A stretch of 40,932 bases of DNA from an uncultured Holophagaceae bacterium (lineage in GTDB: Bacteria > Acidobacteriota > Holophagae > Holophagales > Holophagaceae): positions 1 to 40,932 of the forward strand of contig CAIQPH010000312.1 of assembly GCA_903873655.1 (NCBI GenBank), given 5' to 3'. The notes under the pieces are model-generated. The model was not told where the DNA came from, made no database searches, and worked only from the letters and a program-made list of their open reading frames with translations. Of the stretch, positions 9,817-18,865 are shown one piece after another. Made by a program: the position numbers and the translations under genes. Each line of letters starts with the position of its first letter. Positions within the stretch are counted from its first letter, which is position 1.

Positions 9817-10953
9817 ATGCACCCACGCGTCCTAGCTTGGCTAGTCATGGCCCTGCCCATCGGAGCGGTGCTGGGCGCGCTCCTGGTCCTCACCCTCCGC
9901 TGGATCCGCCTGCGGCGACGCGTGCCTGGGGATCCTGAATCCCTGCTCCTCTCGGCGGTCTCGGGCAGCCTGAGGGAGCGGGGCGAACTGGCCGCTTCCC
10001 TCGGCGAACTGCGCACGGTCCACGAGCGGCTCCTGGATGCCCTTCCCACGGGTCTGCTGTGGGTGGACCAGCGGCGTCGCGTGGCGGCCCTGAATCGCAG
10101 GGGACAAGAACTCCTGGGCGTGACGCCGGGCGTCGTCGGCCTGGAGGCGGCCTTCGTGCTGGAACCCTATCCATGGTTGCGCGAGGCGCTGGAGGCCGAA
10201 CCCGGCCCAGCCCATCGGCTTGGGGCGCTGGACCGGCGATGGCGGATCCAGCGCATGGAAGCGCCCGATCGCATCGGGGCCCTGGTCCTGTTCGAGGACA
10301 TCACCGAGGGGGAACTGGAAGGTCGCCGCCGTCAGTTGCGTGAGCGGTTCGCCGAGCTGGGGGAAATGACGGCGGGCATCGCCCATCAGCTGAAGAATGG
10401 CCTGGCTGTCCTGAAAGGGCAGGGACAATTGCTGGATCGGGCCGGCCACGGTGCGGCCGCCGCGGTGCTGCTCGAGGAGACCGAGGACTTGGAGCGGCTC
10501 GTCCAGCGGTTCCTCCAGTGGGCGAAACCGCTCGAGCCGCTATCCGAACCGCTGCGGCTCGAGGACGTGGCCGCCCAGGCACTGACTGAACTGAAGCGGC
10601 GCCCCGTGAGCCAGGGCCGCAGCCTCCTGAGTGAGGGGAATGGTGCTGCCATCGGTGATCCCCTTCTGCTGCACCAGGCCCTGGTGAACCTGGTGGAGAA
10701 TGCCTGCCAGGCCACGCCCGTGGGCGGGCGTGTGCTGGTGCGGATCTCCGAGCGGCACCTGGACATTCTGGACGAAGGTCCCGGCCTTTCCGAGGACATG
10801 GCCCGACGCATGCTGCGTCCTTTCGAAAGCGGCCGTCCCGATGGCACGGGCCTGGGTCTGCCACTGGCCCTGAAATGGCTCAATGCGCAGGGCGCGGACC
10901 TGCGCTTGTCACGCAGGCCCGAGGGGGGCACCCGTGCGGAGATCATCTGGTGA
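9817..10953 (+). CDS. Sensor histidine kinase
   Basis: N-terminal TM helix, PAS-like segment, H-box ELGEMTAGIAHQLKNGLAVLKG, N-box LVNLVENACQATPVGG, G-boxes LDEGPGLSEDM and GRPDGTGLGLPLAL. Confidence 0.92.
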   Translation: MHPRVLAWLVMALPIGAVLGALLVLTLRWIRLRRRVPGDPESLLLSAVSGSLRERGELAASLGELRTVHERLLDALPTGLLWVDQRRRVAALNRRGQELLGVTPGVVGLEAAFVLEPYPWLREALEAEPGPAHRLGALDRRWRIQRMEAPDRIGALVLFEDITEGELEGRRRQLRERFAELGEMTAGIAHQLKNGLAVLKGQGQLLDRAGHGAAAAVLLEETEDLERLVQRFLQWAKPLEPLSEPLRLEDVAAQALTELKRRPVSQGRSLLSEGNGAAIGDPLLLHQALVNLVENACQATPVGGRVLVRISERHLDILDEGPGLSEDMARRMLRPFESGRPDGTGLGLPLALKWLNAQGADLRLSRRPEGGTRAEIIW

Positions 10954-10969
10954 CTGGTAGATTGGTGGA

Positions 10970-11179
10970 ATGAGCATGCAGCAGAAGCGGAATGCCACTT
11001 TGGCGACCATTCGCCGAAGGCGAATAGGACCGGCTGCGCAGCAGACGGCCCCGGATGGGCGAGCGCTACCTGCGCGAGTCAAGCCGAAGCCCGGAGGGCG
11101 CGGCACAGGGAGGCTCCACCTCGGCCAGCCAAGCGCGCAGGAGCACGCGCAGCGTGCGTTAGGTGGAGGTGCCGCGTGA
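10970..11179 (+). CDS. Possible 69-aa small ORF; expanded first member of a tandem small-ORF array
   Basis: MSMQQKRNATLA[...]KPKPGGRGTG[...]GGAA: same start and end as the two 25-aa units that follow, with two in-frame insertions; TGA overlaps the next GTG. Confidence 0.4.
   Translation: MSMQQKRNATLATIRRRRIGPAAQQTAPDGRALPARVKPKPGGRGTGRLHLGQPSAQEHAQRALGGGAA
11009..11025. repeat. Short perfect hairpin ATTCGCC-GAA-GGCGAAT
   Basis: 7-bp stem with 3-nt loop read directly from sequence. Confidence 0.8.
11114..11168. repeat. Nested inverted repeat: CTCCACCT...AGGTGGAG around GCACGC-GCA-GCGTGC
   Basis: 11114-11121 pairs with 11161-11168; 11143-11148 pairs with 11152-11157. Confidence 0.85.
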
Positions 11180-11253
11180 GCATGCAGCAGAAGCGGAATG
11201 CCACTTTGGCCAAGCCGAAGCCCGGAGGGCGCGGCACAGGAGGTGCCGCGTGA
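11176..11253 (+). CDS. Possible 25-aa peptide MSMQQKRNATLAKPKPGGRGTGGAA (unit 2)
   Basis: GTG start 11176, TGA 11251-11253 overlapping the next GTG at 11250; preceded by ggtggaggtgccgc. Confidence 0.4.
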   Translation: MSMQQKRNATLAKPKPGGRGTGGAA

Positions 11254-11323
11254 GCATGCAGCAGAAGCGGAATGCCACTTTGGCCAAGCCGAAGCCCGGA
11301 GGGCGCGGCACAGGAGGTGCCGC
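11176..11323 (+). repeat. Two perfect tandem copies of a 74-bp unit immediately before NAD+ synthase
   Basis: gtgagcatgcagcagaagcggaatgccactttggccaagccgaagcccggagggcgcggcacaggaggtgccgc at 11176-11249 and 11250-11323. Confidence 0.97.
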
Positions 11324-11327
11324 GTGA
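11250..11327 (+). CDS. Possible 25-aa peptide MSMQQKRNATLAKPKPGGRGTGGAA (unit 3)
   Basis: GTG start 11250 with AGGAGGT upstream; TGA 11325-11327 overlaps the NAD+ synthase GTG at 11324. Confidence 0.4.
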   Translation: MSMQQKRNATLAKPKPGGRGTGGAA

Positions 11328-13033
11328 AGATCGCGCTGCTCCAACTCAACGCCCGTCTCGGGGATCCCGAAGGCAACGGCCACAGGCTGGAAGTGGCCTA
11401 CGGCGAGGCCGTCCGTGCCGGGGCCCAGCTGGTCCTGGCCCCTGAGTTGGCCATTCCAGGCTACCTGCTGGAGGACCGTCTCTGGGAAGCCGGCATGCGA
11501 CGGCGCATCGAAGGGGAATCTATGCGGCTGGCGGCCCTGTCCGGGTCCGTGCCCCTGGTGTTCGGCACCGCCCGGCCCGCGCCCTCGGGGCGGCTCTGGA
11601 ACGAGCTCTGGTGGTGTGAGGGCGGTCGCCTCGGGCACTGCTCCCGGAAGCGCGTGCTGCCCAGCTACGATGTCTTTGACGAGCACCGCTACTTCGAACC
11701 CGACGCAGCGCCGCAGCCGCTGGTGCCCTTCCTCGGTCATCGCATCGGGCTGTCCATCTGCGAGGATCTCTGGGCCGACCCGCAGCTGGGAAATACGCCG
11801 GTGGGTTACGGGATGGATCCCATTGCCGATCTGGTCGCCGCCGGGGCAACGCTCATCCTCAACGCCAGTGCCAGTCCCAGTTCCCTGGGCAGCTGGCTGC
11901 CGGAGGGCCGGAGCGCCCCCTGGGCCATTCCTTCGAAAGAGGCCCAGCGTCGCCGCCTCCTGCCTGGGCTGGCCCAGAAGCATCGGATTCCGGTCGCCTA
12001 CGCCAGCCGCGTGGGCGCGGAAAGCTGGCTGCTCTTCGATGGCGGGTCCGGCCTGGCCCTGCCTGATGGCCGCTGGCAGGGAGGCGATTCCTTCCAGGAG
12101 GGACAGCTCCTGGTGGATCCGGCGGCTCCCGGCCGGTCTTGGAGTTCCGTGGAGGAGGGTCCCTGGCTGCGCCGGGCCCTGGTGACAGGCATCCGGGACA
12201 ATCTCGCCAAGCAGGGTCTGGAGGCGGTCGTTCTGGGCCTGTCCGGTGGCATCGACAGCGCAGTGGCCGCCGCCCTGGCGGTGGAAGCGCTAGGACCGGA
12301 TCGCGTTCTGGGAGTGGCGATGCCCACGCGCTACAGCAGCGCGGAAAGTTCCGATTACGCCGAGCGGCAGGCCCGGCATCTGGGCATGGGCTTCCTCGGC
12401 CTGGACGCGGACGCCCCTTTCGCGGGCTTTGCTGCCGCGCTGGAGAAGGCCTTGCCCGGCCGCACCTTCGGATTGACCGATGAGAACCTCCAGAGCCGTT
12501 GTCGCGGCAGCCTGGTCATGGCGCTCACCTCGGAGCCGGAAGTCCAGCGCCGCTTGGGAACCGACCGGGTGGCGGTGCTGAACACGGGCAACAAGAGCGA
12601 GGCCGCCACAGGCTACTTCACGCTCTACGGCGACGGCATCGGCGCCTTCTCGCCTCTGGGGGATTGTCTCAAGGCCCGCGTCTACGCCATCGCCCGGGAC
12701 CTGGGGGAGGCCGTGCCCCGCAGCGTGCTCGAGCGTCCACCCACCGCCGAGCTGAGGCCCGGGCAGACCGACGAGGCGAGCCTGCTGCCCTACGCCCAAC
12801 TGGATGCCATCCTGGGCACAGCTCTTGAAGCCCAGCGCCCCGAAGAAGGCCTGGCGGACGATCTGGCCCTGCTGCTGGAGGGCGAGGCCCTGGCTCAGGC
12901 CCGGTCCGCCCTGCCGCGCATCCTGGGCCTCCTGCGGCGCACCGAGTTCAAGCGGCGGCAGCTGCCCTTCGCCTTCAAGGTCAGCCCCAAGGCCTTCGGC
13001 GCCGGCCGCCGGATCCCCCTCACAGCGCTCTGA
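11324..13033 (+). CDS. nadE: Glutamine-dependent NAD+ synthase (N-terminal nitrilase-like domain plus synthetase domain)
   Basis: MKIALLQLNARLGDPEGN, GLSICEDLWAD, LGLSGGIDSAVAAALA, NTGNKSEAATGYFTLYGDGIGAFSPLGD. GTG start at 11324 with AGGAGGT-N5 spacing; the ORF-track start at 11198 falls inside the repeat array. Confidence 0.95.
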   Translation: MKIALLQLNARLGDPEGNGHRLEVAYGEAVRAGAQLVLAPELAIPGYLLEDRLWEAGMRRRIEGESMRLAALSGSVPLVFGTARPAPSGRLWNELWWCEGGRLGHCSRKRVLPSYDVFDEHRYFEPDAAPQPLVPFLGHRIGLSICEDLWADPQLGNTPVGYGMDPIADLVAAGATLILNASASPSSLGSWLPEGRSAPWAIPSKEAQRRRLLPGLAQKHRIPVAYASRVGAESWLLFDGGSGLALPDGRWQGGDSFQEGQLLVDPAAPGRSWSSVEEGPWLRRALVTGIRDNLAKQGLEAVVLGLSGGIDSAVAAALAVEALGPDRVLGVAMPTRYSSAESSDYAERQARHLGMGFLGLDADAPFAGFAAALEKALPGRTFGLTDENLQSRCRGSLVMALTSEPEVQRRLGTDRVAVLNTGNKSEAATGYFTLYGDGIGAFSPLGDCLKARVYAIARDLGEAVPRSVLERPPTAELRPGQTDEASLLPYAQLDAILGTALEAQRPEEGLADDLALLLEGEALAQARSALPRILGLLRRTEFKRRQLPFAFKVSPKAFGAGRRIPLTAL

Positions 13034-13103
13034 TACCCTCCGGGGGTTCCGCGCTGCGCCCACACCCCCAGGGCGATCCCGGCATCGGCGCCATATTTCA
13101 GGA

Positions 13104-13189
13104 TGGTAGCCCTCCCCGGACTCGAACCGGGACTTCATCGCTGAAAGCAGATTTTGAGTCTGCCGCGTCTGCCATTTCGCCAGAGGGCC
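13104..13189 (-). tRNA. tRNA-Leu (anticodon CAA), CCA encoded
   Basis: Reverse complement ggccctctggcgaaatggcagacgcggcagaCTCAAAAtctgc...cccggttcgagtccggggagggctacca folds with a class II variable arm. Confidence 0.93.
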
Positions 13190-13343
13190 AACCCGCCCAG
13201 AATACCCAGCCTGATGAGGGGGGTCTACTTCCAGCGGGCGCTTTTCCCGCTTAGCCCGCACTTGAATGGACGAAACTCGATGAGAGCGGAGATACCCGAA
13301 TGTCGTCTTCACTATTTGAGTAGACCGAAGGATCTACCGATGG

Positions 13344-15515
13344 TTGAGACATCGTGGCCCTCCCCGGACCGGAATGACCAGGCCGGTGAAGGGGTGGGTC
13401 GTGATCGATATCTCAAAGGACATGATGCTGAAGCGCCTCCTGAAGCAAGTGCAGTCCAGGCTGGTTCCCGACCCGGACCTGCCGCTGGAGAAGCAGTTCT
13501 TCCAAGGGCTTTGCCACCTGGCCGGCCTGCTGTGCATCTTCCTGGTCCTTCCCGTGAACGCATTCCAGAACCTTCCCCACTGGGAAAACGGCGTGCTTTT
13601 TGTGTTTGGCCTGGAACTTCTGGGACTGGCCTGGGCCGCCCGGCGCGGAATGTACCTCAGATCGACGGCGCTGATTTCCGCGGTGATCTGCCTGGATCTG
13701 GTCTGGTTCCCCAACGGCGGTTCTCAGGGCAGCATCGGTCTCTATTTCTTCACCGCAGCTCTCTTCCTCGTGGTGTTCTACCAAGGGCTCTCCCGCGCGG
13801 TGGTCTTTGTCCTGCTTGTGGCGGACATCATCGGGCTGCACCTGGTGGAGGGAATTTGGCCTCACTTGGTGCATCCATTCCAGAACAGTACGGATCGCTT
13901 GATGGATCTGTCGACGGGCTATCTATTCAGCCTGCTCATCTGTGCCCTGATGCTGTGGGTAATCTTGAGCAGGCTCAACTGGGAGCGAAGGAGGCTTGCC
14001 GAGTCTGAGCGGTTCTATCGCGAATTGCTGGAGCGCCAAGGGGAAGGCTTCGGGATGGTGGATGGTGAAGAACGCTTCACATTTGCCAATCCGGTGGCCG
14101 AGATGATCTTCGGGGTCCCGCCCGGCGGCCTGGTGGGGCGGAACCTCATGGAATTTCTTGAGGGGCCACAGCAGCAGCAGGTGCAGGGGGAGACCCGGGA
14201 ACGGAAAGTCGGGCACTCGAGCACTTATGAGCTGGATATCCGGAGACCCGATGGCGATGTGCGGACCCTACTGGTCACTGCCAATCCGGGGCCTGGTGAC
14301 CCCGGGCAAGCCTTCCAGGTCATCGCGGTGTTCCGGGACATCACGGAGCGCAAACAGGCCGAAGAAACCACGCGGCTCCTGGAATTGGAGAAGCATCAGA
14401 CTCAGAAGATGGACAGCCTGGGCAGCCTCGCGGGCGGCGTGGCCCACGATTTCAACAACATGCTGGGCGGCATCATGGGGTACGCCGACCTGCTCCTGTC
14501 CAGGGAGTCGGACCCAGCCCGCCAGAAATACCTGCGTTCCATCCTGAGTGCGGCCTCCCGATCCTCTGAACTGACCCAAAAACTCCTGGCTTTCGGTCGC
14601 CGGGGCAAGAACCGTGTTGAATCCCTGGATTTGCCGATCCTGGTGGAGGAGTGCCTGGCCATCCTGCGGCCCTCCATGCCGCCTGACCTCCAGGTGGTTG
14701 TTCAGGTAGCCGGCTGCCCCACGGTGGACGGCGACCCCTCGCAGCTCCGCCAGGTGCTGATGAACCTCTGCCTCAACGCGATCGAAGCCATGCCCGAGCG
14801 AGGGATCCTGACGATCAGCGCCCGCTTGCGGGAATGGTCCGAGGAAACGCTGCCGGGACTTTCGTTGATTCCGGGATCCTACGCGGAGCTTGCGGTTTCC
14901 GATACCGGCATCGGCATGACCGAGGAGACCAGGCAACGCATCTTCGAACCCTTCTTCACGACGAAGGACAGTTCCCAGGCGACCGGAACCGGCCTGGGCC
15001 TCTCCACGGCCTACGGTATCATCCACGCTCACCGGGGCTGCATCACAGTGAGTTCTGTCCGGGGCAGGGGGAGCACCTTCCGCGTGTTCCTGCCCGTGGG
15101 GACCCTTGCTCCAGCGCTGCCGGCGTCCAGGGTCGAGTCGGTGCCGGGGCAGGGCGTGATCCTGCTGGTCGAGGATGAGCCTCTGCTCAGGGAACTGGGG
15201 ACGTCCATCCTCGAGACGCTCGGGTTCAAAGTCGTCACGGCCGTTGATGGGGTTGACGCCCTCACCGTCTTCCGAAGGCAAAACCAACGCCTTCGGGCCG
15301 TCCTCCTCGACCTGAAGATGCCCAACATGGGCGGCCGCGAAGCCTTCATGGAATTCCGGCGGATCAATCCAGGCGTGCCGGTCATCATCTGCACTGGCTA
15401 CGGGGAGAACGAGGAAGTGCAGGAACTGCTGACCCTGGGTGCCACGGGCATGCTGGCCAAGCCCTACCGGATTGCAGACCTGGCGATGAAACTCGGGCAG
15501 GCTCCCGTGGATTGA
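13344..15515 (+). CDS. Hybrid sensor histidine kinase/response regulator (MFS-like/7TM N-terminus, PAS, HisKA, HATPase, REC)
   Basis: PAS segment, GSLAGGVAHDFNNMLGGIMGYADLL, LMNLCLNAIEAMPERG, SDTGIGM...TGTGLGLSTAYGI, REC VILLVEDEPLLRELGTSIL...VLLDLKMPNMGG. Exact start uncertain. Confidence 0.92.
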   Translation: MRHRGPPRTGMTRPVKGWVVIDISKDMMLKRLLKQVQSRLVPDPDLPLEKQFFQGLCHLAGLLCIFLVLPVNAFQNLPHWENGVLFVFGLELLGLAWAARRGMYLRSTALISAVICLDLVWFPNGGSQGSIGLYFFTAALFLVVFYQGLSRAVVFVLLVADIIGLHLVEGIWPHLVHPFQNSTDRLMDLSTGYLFSLLICALMLWVILSRLNWERRRLAESERFYRELLERQGEGFGMVDGEERFTFANPVAEMIFGVPPGGLVGRNLMEFLEGPQQQQVQGETRERKVGHSSTYELDIRRPDGDVRTLLVTANPGPGDPGQAFQVIAVFRDITERKQAEETTRLLELEKHQTQKMDSLGSLAGGVAHDFNNMLGGIMGYADLLLSRESDPARQKYLRSILSAASRSSELTQKLLAFGRRGKNRVESLDLPILVEECLAILRPSMPPDLQVVVQVAGCPTVDGDPSQLRQVLMNLCLNAIEAMPERGILTISARLREWSEETLPGLSLIPGSYAELAVSDTGIGMTEETRQRIFEPFFTTKDSSQATGTGLGLSTAYGIIHAHRGCITVSSVRGRGSTFRVFLPVGTLAPALPASRVESVPGQGVILLVEDEPLLRELGTSILETLGFKVVTAVDGVDALTVFRRQNQRLRAVLLDLKMPNMGGREAFMEFRRINPGVPVIICTGYGENEEVQELLTLGATGMLAKPYRIADLAMKLGQAPVD

Positions 15516-15727
15516 CGGGTGGGATTCTGGCTGAGGCTGCCCGCTAACCAGAACTCGGTATGATTTTTTTCGAAAATTTCTGAAAACTTTTCGCCCAGAA
15601 AAGACACTTGCGCCGCCTCGCTGCTCTGGGGGATGCTCGGCTATTCCACTGTTTGGATGTCCAAGACCCTCCCCCCTTGGACTTCCTGCAGCCCAACCAA
15701 GGCCAGCCTCTGGCCCAGGAGAGATGC

Positions 15728-18700
15728 ATGAATCGAAAGTTCGCCACACTTACTCTGACGGCCTTGGCTTGCGCCATGGTCGCCTCAGCCCAGACCTCCT
15801 CCACATCTGGTGCTGTCCGGGGCGTCATCAAGGACAAGGCGGGCAAGATCATGTCCGGCGCCAGCGTGGTTCTGCGCAATCGCGAAACCGGCTACACCCG
15901 GACGACGACCTCGGATGCCCAGGGTGAGTACCGTATCGGCCTGCTGCCCGTTGGCAGCTACGAACTCACCGTCAGTGCCTCGGCCATGAGGACCGTCAAG
16001 GATGCAAACATCCAGGTCCTGCTGGGCCAGAGCTCTGTGGCCAACTTCAGCGTCGACAAGGCAGAGGCCGCCGCGACGGTGGAGGTTGCCGCCGTGTCAG
16101 GATCCCTGGACACGACGCAGGTGAACGCGATGGTCGCCATCGACGAGAAGCTCGTGGAGAACGTCCCCCTTAAGGGCCGCAACTTCACTGACCTCATGAA
16201 GCTCACTCCCGGCGCCGTCACAGGGGCCACCGGGCGCCAGGTGGTGGAAGGCTCCCGCGGCATCATGAACAACCTGACCATCGATGGGGCGAGCTTCAAC
16301 TCCAGCTTCTACGGCGATCCCCGGGGCGGCACGGCCATCCCCTTCAGCTTCGGGCTGGATACGGTCAAGGAAATGCAGATCATCACCGATGCCTATGATC
16401 CCCAGTACGCGGGCGCCGGTGCGGTCATCAATGCCGTTTCCAAGCAGGGCGGGAATGAATTCTCGGGCGATGTCCTGGACCAGTTCCGCAGCCAGAATCT
16501 GGTGGCCAAGCTTCGTCCGGTGCCTTACGACCCCCGGGGCACCACCAACACGACCGCCTCTAGGACCCTCGCCTTCAGCCAGCAGCAGCTCAGCGCGAAT
16601 GTGGGCGGTGCCATCATCAAGGACAAGCTCTTCTACTTTGTGGGCGCCGAGACGGTCCACTACTCCACCAACCTCACCCCTGCTTTCGCGGTTGCCTCCA
16701 GTGGCAACAATTCCATCACCAATCTCAACACTTTCATCACGAACTTCGGCGGCATCGCCGTGGGGAGCGACGGCCACACCCTCGCCTCCGAATCAGGCCG
16801 GGCCATTACCAACGACCAGAAGAACACCACCGTGTTCGCCCGCCTGGACTGGATCATCAACGAGAACCACCGGGCCTCGCTCCGGCTGAATACTCAGAAC
16901 TTCACCAACACGAACGGGACGAACCTCGGCCTCACCACGGGTCTCAGTGACAATGGCGTGGACGGGGTGAGCAGCGTCTCCTGGGTGGCTGAACTGGTGA
17001 GCAGCATCGGCGTCAACATGACCAACGAAGCCCGCCTCCAGGTTGCTGACGAACGCCATCCGAGGGCGGCCAATTCATCCGTGCCTGAATTCACCGTGTC
17101 GGGCGGCTTCACCGCCGGGCAGATCTGGTACGCCCCCAGCCAGCTCAACGAGTTCAACAACCAGCTGCTGGACACTCTGACCTGGTCTCAGGGCGATTGG
17201 CTGGTCAAGGGCGGCGTGGATCTGCAGTGGTATTCCTTCCAGAACCAGTTCCCCCAGTACATGGGCGGCTTCTTCAGCTTCCCCGATTACGCCACCGCCA
17301 ACCTCTGGGCCGCGGGTTCCCTTACGGCCGCCAACAGCAGCGTGTCCTACCGGGGCGCTGTGAGCCCCACCAACGGCTGGATCAACTACAACTCCTCGCT
17401 GTTGGCCGGGTTTCTGCAGGCCCAGTACAAAGGGTTCCTGGACCATCGCCTGAACCTGACCGGTGGCCTGCGCGTCACCCGGGAGGGCGAGCCGAACAAT
17501 CCCATGCCGAGAGCCCAGCTGGCCGGCACGGATCAGGCGGACACCAATACTTCCATCGATCCCCGGTTCGGCTTCAGCCTTGACCTGTTCGGGGACGGGA
17601 AGACCGTGGTCAAGGGCGGCTGGGGCGCCTTCTCCAGTCCCAACCCAAGCCTGACCGTGTCGAACACCATGACAGCCAACGGCAACACCATCTCTGTCTA
17701 CAGCATCAGCCCTTCGACCAGTGCTGCCACCCTGGCCGCCTGGAACAGCGGCGCGCTCTCCTATGCGAACCGTACTCTGAGCGACACGACTTTGGTTCCC
17801 CTGGATACCACGACGCTGACAACTTTGGGCGGCGTCGGGGCCCGCACCGGCCAGATCTGGGATCCGGCCAACAAGATGCCCCGGAAGATCAGCAGCACCC
17901 TGGGCGCCGAACACCGGTACGACAACGGGCTGGTGCTGGGCCTGCGCGGCGAGTACACCGTCTTCCAGCATCAGCAATACTTCGTCAACGTGAACCTGGG
18001 ACAGCGCAATGCGGATGGGACCACCGCCACCGGGGCCTACTACAACGATGGCTACCCCACCACCGTGAACCTCTTCACCACTGCCGCCGCCAGCAGGCCT
18101 GGGCATGCCACCATCCGGGGCCGCAATGTCGACTTTACTGGATTCGGCGATGTCTACCTCTCCGAGAACAATGGCACCGGATCCTACAAGGCCCTCACGT
18201 TCACCGCCGCCCGCACGTCGGAGACCGGGTTCGGATTCCAGAGCAGCGTGACCTTCTCGCAGGAGAGGGACATGAACAGCAACGAGCGCATCACGAATGG
18301 CGGCATCAGCGTGACCAACAACCCCGCCGATCCGAGCGCCAACCTGGCCCCCGGTGACAGCGACGTCAAGTTCCGCGGCGTATTCACCGGGTATTTCCCG
18401 GTGCTCTTCGGGGTCCAGGGGGCGGTCACCCTCCAGTTCCAGTCCGGCCTGCCCTACTCCCCGTTTGCTACCTCGAATGTCAACGGCGACAACCTCACCA
18501 ATGACTATGCGCCCGGCTATGGAGGGCGCAACGCCTTCCGGCAGCCCTCCCAGAAGTACTTCGACCTGGCCCTCAAGCGGGCCTGGAAGATCACCAAAAC
18601 CTTCCAGATTGAAGGCGGCGTGCAGGTATTCAACGTCTTCAACTGGGCAAACCAGACCACCAGCCAGACGACCGCCATCACTTCTGCCACTACGTCAGCG

Positions 18701-18802
18701 ACCAATCCTGTCCCCAACGCTCCCATTGCGAGCTTTGGCTGGAGGGATACCCTCGATCGGAACCCGCGGGAAGTTCAGTTCAGCCTGCGCCTGAAGTTCT
18801 AG
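15728..18802 (+). CDS. Oar-like TonB-dependent receptor with carboxypeptidase-regulatory-like N-terminal domain
   Basis: Signal peptide MNRKFATLTLTALACAMVASAQ, VRGVIKDKAGKIMSGASVVLRNRETGYTRTTTSDAQGEYRIGLLPVGSYELTV, plug-like region, aromatic C-terminus QFSLRLKF. SD aggaga before 15728. Confidence 0.92.
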   Translation: MNRKFATLTLTALACAMVASAQTSSTSGAVRGVIKDKAGKIMSGASVVLRNRETGYTRTTTSDAQGEYRIGLLPVGSYELTVSASAMRTVKDANIQVLLGQSSVANFSVDKAEAAATVEVAAVSGSLDTTQVNAMVAIDEKLVENVPLKGRNFTDLMKLTPGAVTGATGRQVVEGSRGIMNNLTIDGASFNSSFYGDPRGGTAIPFSFGLDTVKEMQIITDAYDPQYAGAGAVINAVSKQGGNEFSGDVLDQFRSQNLVAKLRPVPYDPRGTTNTTASRTLAFSQQQLSANVGGAIIKDKLFYFVGAETVHYSTNLTPAFAVASSGNNSITNLNTFITNFGGIAVGSDGHTLASESGRAITNDQKNTTVFARLDWIINENHRASLRLNTQNFTNTNGTNLGLTTGLSDNGVDGVSSVSWVAELVSSIGVNMTNEARLQVADERHPRAANSSVPEFTVSGGFTAGQIWYAPSQLNEFNNQLLDTLTWSQGDWLVKGGVDLQWYSFQNQFPQYMGGFFSFPDYATANLWAAGSLTAANSSVSYRGAVSPTNGWINYNSSLLAGFLQAQYKGFLDHRLNLTGGLRVTREGEPNNPMPRAQLAGTDQADTNTSIDPRFGFSLDLFGDGKTVVKGGWGAFSSPNPSLTVSNTMTANGNTISVYSISPSTSAATLAAWNSGALSYANRTLSDTTLVPLDTTTLTTLGGVGARTGQIWDPANKMPRKISSTLGAEHRYDNGLVLGLRGEYTVFQHQQYFVNVNLGQRNADGTTATGAYYNDGYPTTVNLFTTAAASRPGHATIRGRNVDFTGFGDVYLSENNGTGSYKALTFTAARTSETGFGFQSSVTFSQERDMNSNERITNGGISVTNNPADPSANLAPGDSDVKFRGVFTGYFPVLFGVQGAVTLQFQSGLPYSPFATSNVNGDNLTNDYAPGYGGRNAFRQPSQKYFDLALKRAWKITKTFQIEGGVQVFNVFNWANQTTSQTTAITSATTSATNPVPNAPIASFGWRDTLDRNPREVQFSLRLKF

Positions 18803-18811
18803 GGATTCCAG

Positions 18812-18857
18812 CCAACGCGAGAAGGGCCCCGCGTTTGCGGGGCCCTTCTCGCGTTGG
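18812..18857. terminator. Long perfect hairpin between convergent genes, probable bidirectional terminator
   Basis: ccaacgcgagaagggccccgc-gttt-gcggggcccttctcgcgttgg: 21-bp perfect stem, 4-nt loop. Confidence 0.8.
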
Positions 18858-18865
18858 TGAATGGT

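Noticed and set aside
11159-11983. Minus-strand ORF containing repeated HLLCRALRASAWPKWHSASAACS
   Set aside because: Repetition reflects the 74-bp DNA repeat; the rest is antisense to nadE, and the plus-strand reading gives coupled starts and SD sites.
14268-15749. 493-aa minus-strand ORF
   Set aside because: Antisense shadow of the hybrid histidine kinase, with no recognisable domain.
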